A stretch of 64,000 nucleotides of DNA from Cryptomeria japonica. Taxonomy: Eukaryota; Streptophyta; Pinopsida; Cupressales; Cupressaceae. Where the stretch lies: the NCBI RefSeq assembly GCF_030272615.1, contig NC_081408.1:67311546-67375545 (forward strand), written 5' to 3'. This document shows positions 10,364 to 21,410 of the stretch, piece by piece. Position 1 is the first letter of the stretch, and every line of letters begins with the position of its first letter. Made by a program: the position numbers and the translations under genes. The notes below the pieces were generated by a model that worked only from the letters and a program-made list of their open reading frames with translations, searched no databases and was not told the origin of the DNA.

Positions 10364-11517
10364 GCACTAGAGAGGGAGAGAAGATTTTGAATTTTAGAGG
10401 TAGCAAATTTCAATAAAATCAGCCAATCTCCTAGATTTAAGCTGTTAAATGCAATCACGACAATCTCCCAAAATTTCGGAAAAAATGTCAGGGACCGTGG
10501 CAAACGGAGTGCACACGGTCCTCGCAACTTTTTTCAAAATTTTCAAGGATGAAAGTTATGATGATTTTAAAGCTAATCTGAAAAAATTGAGTGATTTTAT
10601 GATTTGTAGATAGGCCAAACTAAAATTGCAATCTCAAAATTGAACCCTACCAAGATTGTTGAAAAATGCAAAATTTGAATTTTGAAAAAGAGAGGGAAAC
10701 TAAAATTTTGAATTTTATGATTTTAGAGGGAATACCAAAAGCAATGCAAGCTTTGAAATTTAAAAGTTGACTCAATTTCATGCAAAATTCAATTTTGAAA
10801 GTGGAAATCAAAGTTGTTGCAATTAACCATTTAATTTCAAAAGCCACAAACTGCAAAAATTTGAATAAAGCATTGAAATTTTGAATGAATGCCAACACAC
10901 TTTTCAGATTTAGGACAGTAAGAAACACAATTTTGACACAAAATTTCAATTTCAACAATTTTAGAATGATTAGAAGCCTTAATCCAAGCAATCACTAGAC
11001 CAACTTTGACTTTAATTTTGAAAGTGTTATAATTGATAAAATCAGCCAAAATTCTGGGTTTTAGCAGAAAAATACAGTAAGATCTAGCTCCTGAAATTTC
11101 AGAAAAAATGTCAGGGACAATGGCGCTCAGGGTGCACATGGTCCTCGCAACTATTTTCCAAATTTTTAGGGATGAAAGATATTATGATTTTGTTGCGGAA
11201 TCCAAAGTTACATCTGATTTGGAGATGTTTTGATCAATGAAATCATCGGTCAAAGGTTGAATCAAGAGGGTTTTAAAAATTAAGGTTTTGACACTTAACC
11301 ACTTAATTTTCAGAATTAAAGCACAAATATTAATTGATAATTTGCAATAGAAGGGTAGATCTGAAACAAGCATTAACATTTAGACATTTTGCAAGCTCAA
11401 AAAAAGAAAATTTAGGGTTTTCATGTAATTAACCTCTAAAATTTGCAAAAGATCAAACATGAAAATGTAATCAAGGCATCCAATTTTCAGATCTAGCCAT
11501 GAATAATCAGAAAGGAT
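10364..11517 (-). other. Long untranslated leader with duplicated module
   Basis: The sequence between primer-binding site and gag start has no sustained ORF. Two related blocks, about 10430-10590 and 11040-11200, each contain the order CAGCCAA, AAAAAATGTCAGGGAC, a GTGCAC-GGTCCTCGCAAC segment and GGATGAAAG. The shared core is a GGGAC...GTGCAC.TGGTCC inverted motif that also occurs once per LTR (about 5302-5335 and 11907-11940). A packaging or dimerisation role is possible but not shown. Confidence 0.6.
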
Positions 11518-11536
11518 GTTCACGTCGGGTTCACCA
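11518..11536 (-). other. Primer-binding site of inner gypsy element
   Basis: On the minus strand TGGTGAACCCGACGTGAAC lies three bases inside the right (5') LTR. TGG pairs with the CCA end of a tRNA. I could not assign the tRNA species from memory. Confidence 0.7.
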
Positions 11537-11539
11537 AAA

Positions 11540-12814
11540 TGTAAAGCAGAAAATCACAATCGAACCCTAAGTGTTCCCCCTACCACTCCAAGGAGAGAGA
11601 AAGGAGGTCACTAGGGTTGACGGTTTTCACTTAGGGGAGACTTTACATTCAAAAGAGGGGTTGAAACCCACAAGATCCAATCCCACACAATGCAAGATTG
11701 GATTCTAAATGAGTTTCAAGGGTTGTGACAGCAAGGCTACCCTCTTTTGTAAAGAATGTAGATAGAAGGATTGAGCTACGAATGCATGTAAAGTGAGAAA
11801 GATTCACTTATAAATAGAGATAGGAATATAGGATGAAGCTGCAGACCTGGAATTAGTAGTAAAATATTGAGATGATGCTGTCCTACAAATTTGAGCGAAA
11901 GTTTATGGGACGATGGTGCCCGGCGTGCACACGGTCCTCCGAAAAATCCGCGAAACGAAGGGGGATCTATTCGTCTCTGCACAAGGATTCCAGATCTTCA
12001 ATTATAGCCGCGTACCTGCAACCTACACACAGAAAAGAGAGGATGATTGGGGGGTTAGGGATTAGGGGTTTGCCCTTAGGTCAAACCCCGGTTTTGGAAT
12101 TAACCAAGAAATGAGAATGCTGTAAATGTAAATGATTGTAATGTAAACAAGTACTGATACCTTGTTGTAAGAATGTTTGTATTCTTACATGCGAAGGTGT
12201 AAATGTTGTTGTATGTTGTATGTTGTATGTGATCTCCTCTTCAATGGTTGAGTCCTTGTCTTGAATGGAACACTTAGCCTTGAATGGAGACTTAGAATGC
12301 TTAATTGCTTGAAGGAATGCTTGAATGCTTGAATGCTTGAATGTTTGAATATCGTTTCCACGTCTTGTACACATATGTCCTTCCTTTCTTTTTCATCTAC
12401 CCTTTCTGAGAGGGGAAATGTAGTTTATATACTTGCCAATTAGGGTTGAAAGACTGGTTTTTCTGACCTTAGGCCGACCTAGGAAGATTATTTTCCAATT
12501 TGCAAACTTAAAGACCCGAAGCCCCATAAGAGACCGGGCCCAAAATAGGGCCAGGGAGCAGGGCGTTGGGCACCATGGTCCTGGGGGAGCAGGGCACTGG
12601 GCACCATGGTCCTGAAGGACCAGGGCTCTGGGCGCCATGGTCCCACCTCCCAGGACCACAGGGTGCAAGGAGGATCAGGCCAGGGTACTGAAAAATGTAG
12701 TTTTCGGTGTCATGAACAAGTTTCGGGGTCTCCATTCAGGTTTAGTGTTACGTCGCCATCGTGAAGACCCAAATGCAGTCAAAATTGCAAGTGTCACAAT
12801 TTTAGGATGCTACA
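11540..12814 (-). repeat. 5' LTR of inner gypsy element
   Basis: Starts TGTAAAGCAG and ends GATGCTACA on the plus strand, followed by the target duplication GTGAC (12815-12819). It is close to the 3' LTR in sequence and 12 bases longer. Confidence 0.9.
12424..12431 (-). promoter_or_regulatory. TATA box of inner gypsy 5' LTR
   Basis: TATATAAA on the minus strand is conserved in the other LTR at 5811-5818. It lies downstream of the 31-bp repeats in element orientation and is a fitting pol II core promoter. Confidence 0.6.
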
Positions 12815-12819
12815 GTGAC

Positions 12820-13151
12820 TTTTCATTGAGTAGTGAGCTCTAGGCTGTTGGTCACCCTGCATGTGCAGTCCCCTTATTGTAAGTAGTAATTATTCATTGG
12901 CTAGTGAGTAAATATTGTGTGTCACAAATTCTACTGAGTTTTTTCCCACACTAGGTTTCCTCATTAAATATTTTGTGTTATGGTGTGTTTCTATGTTATC
13001 TCTATTATTTTTGTTTACTGCAATAGTTTTTATTTACCGGTACACTATTTTGGGTTGCAAAGTTATAAATAAGTTAAAATATTCTGCTAACTGTTTAGAC
13101 ACTGATTCACCCCCGCTCTCAGTGTCTTTGGGACTATCATTGAATCTAACA
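12820..13151 (+). repeat. 5' LTR of outer element, second part
   Basis: Continues the LTR after the inner insertion and matches 18662-19000. It includes a GATTCACCCCC block near 13105 and ends ATCTAACA. Confidence 0.88.
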
Positions 13152-13153
13152 AT

Positions 13154-13170
13154 TGGTATTAGAGCTTGGT
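13154..13170 (+). other. Primer-binding site of outer element
   Basis: TGGTATTAGAGCTTGG differs by one base from TGGTATCAGAGC, the site complementary to initiator-methionine tRNA used by most plant copia elements. Confidence 0.85.
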
Positions 13171-13203
13171 CCTCTATTTGCAAAATCCTAAAAACTTGAG
13201 GGA

Positions 13204-14336
13204 GATTGTGACACTGGTATAGATCGAGAACTTAAGAAAAAAGTTGGAAAGAGCTCTTCAAGATTTTGATGTAGAAAAATTGAAGAATATCAAACTTGAA
13301 GATGATCTAAGGACTGCTAAGGAATTTATTAAAGGAATTCAAGAAAATTTGATTATAGCACAAAATAAGAGAAAGGAACTTCATGAGAAGATAAACAAAT
13401 GATGATGATGAAAAAGAGACTCTTAGAGACATTGCAAATAAGCTGAGACAAGAAAATAGTAATATGAAGAATGAAATGCAAGATATGACTATGAGGATAT
13501 GTAAGGATATTGATGACAAAAAGAAGAATGAATAAGACTTGACTAGGAGACTTAATGATGCTGGAAATGAAAATCTGAGACCTGGTCATGAAAATGATAT
13601 GTTAAAGGTAGATCTGATTCACATGCAACAAGATAAAGATGAGCTTGTGAAACAAGTTGGAAATCTGGAAAATGATTTGCTTACTACAAATAAACACAAA
13701 GACAAATTCAAGAAAAGTTCAGAAGAACTTGATGACATGCTTAAAAGACAGAAACCTGATGGAGATACAAATAGACTTGGATTTGAACATGGAGAAAGTT
13801 TCGGTAATGCAAATAATCAAGATCAAAACAAATCGGTAAGACAACCTAATGCTTATAAATGTAATGGGAAATGTTTCAATTGCAACAAATATGGTCACAA
13901 AGTAAATCAATGTAGATTTAGAAATAATCATAATACAAACTCACCCACTGATCAATGTTCCAAATGCAACAAAGTTGGTCATAATTTAGAAAATTGTAGA
14001 ATGAATGTGAAATGTTATGTTTGTGGAATATTTGAACATTTATCTAATCAATGTAGATCACAAACCGGTCAAGAATATGGAAAGGCTGTTTAGAGGAATA
14101 ATGTAACTTGTTATGCATGCAACAAGATTGGACATATTGAAAAATTATGTAGAAGCAAGAATGCACTGGTGAACAATAAAGGATCTAGTTTGAAGGGCAA
14201 AGAAAAGGTAGATGAAGTAAAGAAAGAATTTTCAAAAAAATGGATTAAGAAGATTGATCAGAAAAGTGATGAAACTATCTCTGCACTGGTAGAACAGAGT
14301 AATCCTCCATCAGTAGGAGATTCTTCATCTAACTAA
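13204..14336 (+). pseudogene. Coiled-coil, four-zinc-knuckle gag (outer element)
   Basis: The coding-like frame has several stops and at least one frameshift. The longest open part is about 13539-14093. The first two thirds are Lys/Glu/Asn-rich with heptad-like spacing, typical of a coiled coil. Four CCHC zinc knuckles follow: CFNCNKYGHKVNQC (13872-13913), CSKCNKVGHNLENC (13956-13997), a variant CYVCGIFEHLSNQC (14013-14054) and, after an in-frame TAG, CYACNKIGHIEKLC (14109-14150). The frame ends at TAA 14334-14336. Gag would bind element RNA and build particles. The usual N-terminal UBN2 domain was not seen. SIRE-lineage gag is the nearest known architecture. Confidence 0.75.
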
Positions 14337-14637
14337 GGAATAATCCTCAGGGGGTATTGTAGCAATTGAAAATCATGCATTCTACTCTCGATTGATGGTG
14401 AGAAGATAAATTTCTTCTTTACCGACAGATGTGTTAAGTTTTCACTTAACCGGTGAGCATTTAATGTAGTTTTAAAGAACATTTTTTGCTATAAAGTACT
14501 GAGAAACCCTCATTTCAAACCCACTGAGCATTCAAACAATCAGAGAGTGCAAAACTAAGCAAGGGCATCCTAAGTCAAAGCTGTAAAGTAATTTTTCAGG
14601 CATTCAAAAATTTGGTTAAGAGGTATTTATCTTTGAA
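14337..14637 (+). promoter_or_regulatory. Leader of second ORF with TATA-like box
   Basis: About 300 bases between gag and the second ORF have no coding potential. They contain TATAAAG at 14490-14496, followed by a CA-rich stretch like a plant 5' untranslated leader, and then ATG at 14638. This could be an internal promoter giving a separate mRNA for the second ORF. Only the core-promoter-like order is seen; function is inferred. Confidence 0.4.
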
Positions 14638-17600
14638 ATGGCTTCCTCATCTTCTGTTCCAGAGTTTATTGCAAAACCTGTTATTGTGGAAAATGTCAAA
14701 CTCCCTAGAATTGTATTTAAGATTATCCCTGAGCTTGCAAAACAAGATGATTCTATCAAATTTTTTTCAAAATTTAGAATGGTGTAGCATTTGTAGAAGA
14801 CCTTAGAATTTACATACATTGCAACATAGAAAACCTAGGGACCGAGGATCTACAAAAAATATTCAATGAGGTCATTACCGATGGAAATGGTGTGATCAAA
14901 CCTAAACATAAAATTGCGGAAGACTTAGGTTTTGTAGAGATTTTGAACATTCCCAAATTTCCAAAGGAAGTTTTTCAGACTTGTATTAAGCAAAGTCCAT
15001 GGAGAATTCATATGGTTAGAGTCATTTTAAAAAATAACCAAGGATACAATTAAGGTAGTTAGTGGTTTACCTTCAAATGGTAGTAGACGTGATAAAACCA
15101 AGAAAATACCTAACAAGGGAGTTATGGATTTAACTAGAGCCACATCTGATAATAGGTCAATTAGAGTGAATGATGTTAAGGACATAAATGTGAGATATGT
15201 GAGTGTAGTACTAGGATACAAATCAACTCATGCAAATAGATTGAATTCTATTTCTAGCCTTTGTATTCATAGTGCATATGAGATGGTGAACAATAGTGCT
15301 AAGATTGATGTCTATGAATGGCTTAAAGATGAATTAATTGACAATTTAAAGAAGATTAAGGGAGACAAGAAAGGTACTTTCCATTTTTGAAACCTATTAG
15401 TATTCCTGATGCTATACTTTACCAAAGAGATACCCAACATAGGTCACAAGGATTTTGGTTATGGCATCCTGATAGGAAGATAGATACAAGATGCTTTCAC
15501 TAGTATGGGCACTGACAATATTAAGAACATCACAAACTACTTCAAAACATTTCAAACTAAGATGAGAGAAAGAGAGAGACTACCACAAAGCGTAATTGAC
15601 AAATATGACAAGGAAATCTATTTTGTCATTAAGAGAGATGAAACTTGGATGGAAGTAGTAAGCCCTAGAATTATTTGGGTTATTGAGATGGGTTATGAGG
15701 TAGACCTATCTATTCTGGAAACTTATGCTAAAGCTCTACTTGATGCACCAAGAGAGACTTCTTAGAAATTCTTTGGAAATGTAGAAACTATTAAGAGAAA
15801 TATATCTATGCAGAAGAGGACAAAAAGAAGAGAAAAATTTATCAGAGATGCCTCCAAGAAGGTCAAGAAAATCAAAGAAAATTTCATGAATATTAGTGGT
15901 ATATCAGCAAGTGAACTTGAAGGATTGCAACCTGAAAAACATGTTTCACCAGTTGTAACATCCTTCAATACTGACAGTGGTAAGGTTGTTGAGTTTAAAA
16001 GAGTAGAAAGGAAAAGAAAACCCTCAACGGTACCCTCTCCTTCACCTAAGAAAACTAGGGCACTAAGGAAGAAACAATAGGCAGTTAGGGAACCAAAGAA
16101 GAAGCTTATTCCTAAGAAGAAACAAACACCGGTTACCCCCACACTGAATGATCTATGGAATGAGATTACAGAGGAAGGTAATCTATCTAATGTAAATAAA
16201 CGGTATAATTCTTCCAATGACTCTGACAAAAGCACAATTGAAGAAAGCATTATTTTACACTTGGACATTTATAAGAAAGTATTGGTAGAAGTGATTGATG
16301 AGATTCCAAATGATTTATACATGAGATTGGAAGCTAAAAGGCTATTCCTAATGAAACTAGACAAGAAGTTAAAAGTTGAAGCACTCTTGGCTATACATTC
16401 GGTAAATTCCAAGGAAGAAATAGATGAGCTTATCTTTGAAGCTAACCAGATAGTATTTGTTAGTGGACACCAAAAAATGAGCCTGATGGCTGGAAGGGTT
16501 AAAGAAATTGGAGATGAGATTGTAGATAAATGGGACATATTCTTTATAGAGAAGGAAAAGAAAGAAGAAAGAAGCAGACCTAAAATCAAGAAAACATTCA
16601 AGGTATATCAAAAGGACAAGGGAAAAGGTAAAGTAGGTTGTGTACCTTCCATAAAAATAATAGATAACATTCCTCCACTAGCCCAGGACACCCCTCCATT
16701 AGCACCTTCATCATTGGTCCATACAACTAATCCACCAAATATAGCTACTAAAAGTTTAACCCATGATGATAATAATCTGGAGTCAAAGATACTCTTTACT
16801 ATGAATGTAGATACTCGGGAGGTAAACATTTTTGTGGATAAAGAAACTTCAGAGGTTAAGGCAGATAGTGTTGAGGACAGGAAGATTTTAGAGAAACTGA
16901 CACAAACTATTGACTCTCAGGAAACTAAGATACTATCTCAAATAGAGAAACCGAAGACTGAGAAACAAATAGAGGATAAGACATCTAGCATAGGGCCACT
17001 GGAATCTGAGGAACCGGTAGTGGTACTAACAATGAAACAATCTAAGGAAGAGGTACATGTTGAGTCTGTGACACTAGTAGTTGCAGAGAAGCCTAATAAA
17101 ACTGAAAAACCAGTAAAGGTAGAGGTGCAGACACAGACAGATCCACCAGAAGAAAATAAAATCAAAGTGGATACATCTGATGGAAACACATAGGATATAG
17201 TGAAGGTGATTGGTCAGACATCTGTTGAGAAGAAACCTACAACAGAATCAAGCACATCTACAAGTGAATTCAGACCCACTAATATTACAAAGGTACTTTT
17301 GGATTCATTTAAAAGGATTACCGATTGCAATGCCTTAGCATTTAAGGCAATTGATAACACATTACCCATTCTAAAGATGATTGCACCCAATTGTAAGATA
17401 GATCACATAAATGATTCTTTAGGGAAATTAGACACATTGTCCAAATTCATTGTTGGTAATGTAATAACTATAGATAAGGTAAATGAGGATACCATAAAGG
17501 AGAGAGTTGACAAAGAGAAAAACACATTCTTTGAAAACATCATAAAGAAATGTATCGATCATTTGGATACACTTTTATCGATACTCAACTCTATAATTTT

Positions 17601-18045
17601 GGAATATAAGGAGTTATATAGGGAAGCATGTAAACCTCACTATTTAACAGAGGCCACTGCTGAGGAGACCAAAAAGACACAAAAAGAAACTGATGACATT
17701 GCAGACAATATAATAGGTTCATCTGGACTTATATCAGTTTTTTAGCAGGAAATGGCAGTTTTGAGGAAAAGTTGGAAAAACTTGAGAAAGAGAAGGCAAG
17801 AATAAGGTCTAATGCCTGAGAATTAAAGGATAAACTTGGTTCGAGGTTAGATAGTCTCATTACTCAGAGAGGTGAAATATCTAAGGCAATATTTCAAGGA
17901 GAATGATCACTGGAGCATCAAATGCACTATCTCATCGGTATGATCCAGTAGACAGAGGCAACTTTAACTGATAGTAACAAGTTTATGCAGAGTTTGAATA
18001 TGATTTTGGTAGACATCTTTTAGATTGTAACCAAACGGTTATAGA
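14638..18045 (+). pseudogene. Second ORF of outer element, about 1,000 codons, function unknown
   Basis: The ATG at 14638 and the long open stretches from 15124, 15505, 15808, 16261 and 17200 to TAG 17743-17745 share one frame. They are broken by single in-frame stops and by two compensating frameshifts near 14780 and 14995. A further coding-like stretch runs to about 18045 in a shifted frame. The protein is not recognised. An N-terminal globular-looking part comes first (about residues 1-380). A Lys/Arg-rich segment follows (about 390-500), then a second folded-looking part, a Thr/Pro/Glu/Lys-rich disordered segment (about 660-880) and a helical C-terminus. It sits where SIRE elements carry their extra 3' (env-like) ORF, but no pol precedes it. 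The first part faintly recalls plant mobile-domain or transposon-associated proteins; this is unproven. Confidence 0.7.
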
Positions 18046-18232
18046 CTTTGAGGTAGCATTTTTGTACTCTTTTGATTATTTATGAAATATTTTGTCATTA
18101 GTGTCAACGGGGGAGTAGTGGTGAGAAAAATGCATGTATAGAGTAGATCACTTGCTCAGGGGGAGCACATCTTTTTGGATTTCAGTTTTGGATAACAATT
18201 TTGATTTTTCTCATGACTGTTGCCATCAATGC

Positions 18233-18245
18233 CAAAGGGGCAGAT
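18233..18245 (+). other. Polypurine tract of outer element
   Basis: CAAAGGGGCAGAT directly precedes the 3' LTR start TGTTGG. It matches the AAAGGGGGAGAT tract typical of SIRE-type elements. Confidence 0.75.
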
Positions 18246-19000
18246 TGTTGGCATTCTACACTCTTATGAGAATAGTTTATTTTGTCATTGATGGCAACAT
18301 AAAAAAATTCATACACCAACAGACACCAGCCCTGACAGACACTTACACTGACATTCAAATTACATCGGCAACAAAGCATACAAACACTCCAGCTGACATG
18401 GGATGAAATTTTATTTATTGTAATATAATTATCTTTTGTAAGCCAACATGGTATATTGTAAAAGACTCATATATGTATGAGATCTTATAAGTCATTTTGG
18501 TGTGTGTAAAAAAGAGACATTTTATTGTATAAGGTCATATAGTTGATAGTGAAGGTTTTGGTTGTAGATTGAGCTTAAACTGATATTGAACCTAGAATTA
18601 GAGATGCTATTTTGAGTAGTACATTGTATTGGATTCGATAACCCACTTTTGTAGTTAGTGTGACTCTTCATTGAGCAGTGAGCTCTAGGCTGTTGGTCTC
18701 CTTGCATGTGCAAGCCCCTTATTGTAAGTAATATTTATTCACTGGCTAGTGAGTAAATATTGTGGGTCACAAATTCCATCGAGGTTTTTCCCACACTGGG
18801 TTTCCTCATTAAATATCTTGTGTTATGGTGTGTTTCTATGTTGTCTCTATTATTTATGTTTACTGCAATAATTCTTATTTACTAGTACATGATTTTGGGT
18901 TGCAAAGTTATAAATAACTTTAAATATTTTGCTAACCAGTTAGACATTGATTCACCCCCCCCCCCTCTCAAAGTTTTGGGAACTATCATTGAATCTAATA
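18246..19000 (+). repeat. 3' LTR of outer element
   Basis: Begins TGTTGGCATTCTACACTC. A long C-run lies at about 18955-18965. It ends CTAATA (CA decayed to TA) and is followed by the target duplication GAAAG at 19001-19005. The counterpart of the 5' LTR parts at 4476-4936 and 12820-13151. Confidence 0.9.
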
Positions 19001-19720
19001 GAAAGGTATCTTTGAAAGTTTATGGTAGGTTACTCCCTTAGTTTTAATCTAGGAAAATTTGAAAGAAAGGAATAGGAGAATATTTCAAAATAGGAAACTT
19101 CCAAGGGAAATCTTATATCAAAAAATGGAGGTCCAAGTGATGGAATTAGTAAATTATATAACAGCAAGAGATATAATAGAAAAGAGAATTATTTTCAATC
19201 CATGGGATGATGTTATGATCAAAAAATTCAAGGTCTTATCTATTCCTAAAAACTATGAAAAATGGAGAATCAAGATCTCAAAAGCTAGTAGAGAGAATAC
19301 TAAATGGACTTATCCACAAGAAAGTTGGATTAAAATCAATTTTGATGGGGAAGAAAGAGGTAACTCATGTGAAGGGGGTGTAGCATGTATTGATAGAGGT
19401 GAGGGAAGAAACATAATTACCTAGGATTAAAAGTCTTTAGGAATGACAACCAATAATATAGAAGAAATAAGAGCAACTTTACTAGGATTGCAAATGGGTC
19501 TCAAAATTGGAGGAAAGAGAATTCACTTAGAAGGTGATTCCCAGATTGTAGTCAATGCAATTTGAAATAACAAGTCACCAAATTGGTTGATGACCAAATA
19601 TTTGATCCAAATTTAAGAGATACTCACTAAACTAGAATATTTCAAAGTCACTCATACTTATAAGGAATGGAATTGTGAAGCAAACATTTTGGAAAAAAAT
19701 GTAGTTAGAAATAATTAATT
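19001..19720 (+). pseudogene. LINE ORF2 relic, RNase H part (right half)
   Basis: This continues the LINE reading broken at 4475. A KERNRRIFQNRKLP segment is followed by WIKINFDG, EGGVACIDRG, then after stops NNIEEIRATLLGLQMGLK and HLEGDSQIVVNAI. These are the DG, E and D-containing motifs of the RNase H (RVT_3) domain at the C-terminus of plant L1 ORF2. Stops occur at about 19421 and in the later motifs, so it is dead. Strand and order agree with the left half. Confidence 0.78.
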
Positions 19721-20239
19721 TCCTACCAATTGATATTATAAAAAGTGATCATATAGATTCTTTATCACTCTTTCTTGCCTATTATAATAAGAGTTGATTA
19801 AAATTTGAATTTATAACTTATCATTACTATTTTATGGGACTATAAGGTTAGTGGGTGGAGGAATTCTTGGTGATGGGATGGTTAATAAAGGTGTATATAT
19901 TTAATTGATCCACGGATATCAAATGGTTAAATCATTATTATTTGCACCTAAGTTGTTTTGGCCAAATCTATTTTTTTTTGAATTACCTGATCAAAGTGAA
20001 ATAGATAAAGGTTTTTTAGTATAGTCAATTTAGTGGTAGGTGGAGATGCAACTAAATTTGGAGGTGATGAGATGGGTTAAAATCCACTCAAAATCATCAT
20101 CAATTGAGTTGGCCTCCTTGAAAACTGATTAACCAAAATTCATGATGAAAAGGCTATTAATTCCCAACTTTAATATGGGATGATAGATTGGCAATCCAGA
20201 ATTGGCGTGACTCCTTAAGGTGGATTTAAGAGGATTAAA

Positions 20240-20645
20240 CTATAGAAAAGGACTGCTGAAGTTTCCAAAAAGACATTTCTACAAAAAAATATTTTGTTTC
20301 ATCTAACAATCTTGGATTCTCTACCCAAAAAAGACTCCAATTTTTCTTCTTGATAAGAAGAAGCAAATGGCCTTTTCAGTAGAAATCACAAACAAGAGGT
20401 TAAATACCATTTTGAGATACAATCACCCCTTAGTAGTATATGTGATCAAATCCTTATTAGGTGAGGAACTCATAGTGGTAGATCAAAGGTATTGGGTTAA
20501 TAAAAAAAATTCCTCAATGTTTTTGGCTTTAGCATTAGATAGGGGATTAAGTAAAGAAACGACTAGAAACCTATGCAAAGCAATCTTTAAAGTTTGGTTT
20601 TTGGGTGGTTTGCATGATGTATTGAGAAATTATGAGGATTTTTGA
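20240..20645 (+). pseudogene. Unidentified coding-like tail, possibly LINE C-terminus
   Basis: A 92-codon open stretch (20367-20645) extends upstream as coding-like sequence with stops from about 20240. It contains an ILRYNHPLVVYVIKSLLG segment and ends at TGA 20643-20645. The product is not recognised. Position and strand suggest a C-terminal extension of the same LINE after RNase H, but about 500 degraded bases intervene. It may instead be an unrelated gene fragment. Confidence 0.3.
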
Positions 20646-21410
20646 ATTCATCTACCAAAGAATTTTGATAAATAGGGGGAGGGAAGTTCTGAAATTGTCA
20701 ATTATCCTTTTGGATGATGAAATGGAATATTAGGACTACAAGGAGAAAGGAATTCAAAAGCCTAAATTTTCTTCTCAATTGGAAAAATATTGTTGTCAAT
20801 CTAACATCGGACTAGATTTTGAAGTTCATCTAGATGGAAGGCCTCAAGGAGAAAACTTAAGGAATCAACATGGAAACAGAAGCCCCTGTGGATGACAAAG
20901 AAATGGAGCGTGATTTTGAGGTTTAGAAATGAATCATTGTTTCCTTGCGCCTGTGTTTTGACATATTTGTCTTACTTAGTTTTAGTAGAATATGTATTCC
21001 TCTCAGGAAATTTTGATGTATGGAAAATAATAGACATTTTTTGAATTTAAAGAAATCTAGAAGTGTGGAGCTAAGACCTATTCGAGCCTTAGGGAAAATT
21101 TGAAATTTATCAAATGGTTATCTAGTAGTTTAATTATAAAAAAAAATACAATATATATTACTTCAAATTTACTATAAATATAATATAATATAATATTAAT
21201 ATTTTCACACTAACCCTAACTTTGATTAATATTATTATTATATATTATATTAAATTTTATATTAATATTATATTTATATTTACGTGTATTATATTACAAT
21301 GGTTTTATTTTTAAATATACTATTATATATTATGTTTAAACTAATTAAGAAATTATATCATATTATATTGTAAATAATATTACATTATTATTATATTATA
21401 TAGTAATTTT
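20646..21410. other. Non-coding stretch ending in TA-rich DNA
   Basis: No gene is supported. From about 21120 it is extremely TA-rich. The block around 21180-21250 (CACTAACCCTAAC within ATATTATTA runs) resembles 46060-46130 near the right SRO-like copy, so it belongs to a dispersed repeat. Confidence 0.5.

Larger units (their letters stand above)
4937..12814 (-). mobile_element. Ty3/gypsy gag-protease-only element (inner insertion)
   Basis: Two long terminal repeats, 4937-6199 and 11540-12814, both start TGTAAAG and end GCTACA on the plus strand. They enclose a minus-strand gag-protease ORF. The target duplication GTGAC lies at 4932-4936 and 12815-12819. The primer-binding site is next to the right LTR and the polypurine tract next to the left LTR, which fixes the minus orientation. 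About 1.2 kb of leader and about 0.75 kb of 3' sequence flank the ORF. No RT, RNase H or integrase is present, so it resembles gag-bearing non-autonomous gypsy elements (TR-GAG type). Confidence 0.9.
4476..19000 (+). mobile_element. SIRE-like LTR retrotransposon without pol (outer element of nest)
   Basis: The element runs from TGTTGG at 4476 to a degraded end CTAATA at 19000 and is flanked by GAAAG (4471-4475, 19001-19005). Its 5' LTR is split at 4936/12820 by a gypsy element. A primer-binding site (TGGTATTAGAGC) follows the 5' LTR, and an AAAGGGG polypurine tract precedes the 3' LTR. The interior holds a coiled-coil plus zinc-knuckle gag and a second long ORF. No protease, integrase, reverse transcriptase or RNase H was found, so it is non-autonomous and depends on enzymes supplied in trans. 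Confidence 0.88.

Noticed and set aside
13154-13170. tRNA gene near the LTR end
   Set aside because: Only the short stretch complementary to a tRNA 3' end is present, i.e. a primer-binding site; no cloverleaf can be drawn.
14638-18045. Second ORF as a canonical SIRE env-like glycoprotein
   Set aside because: No signal peptide or convincing membrane segments seen; composition is Lys/Glu-rich and partly disordered, so no envelope function is assigned.
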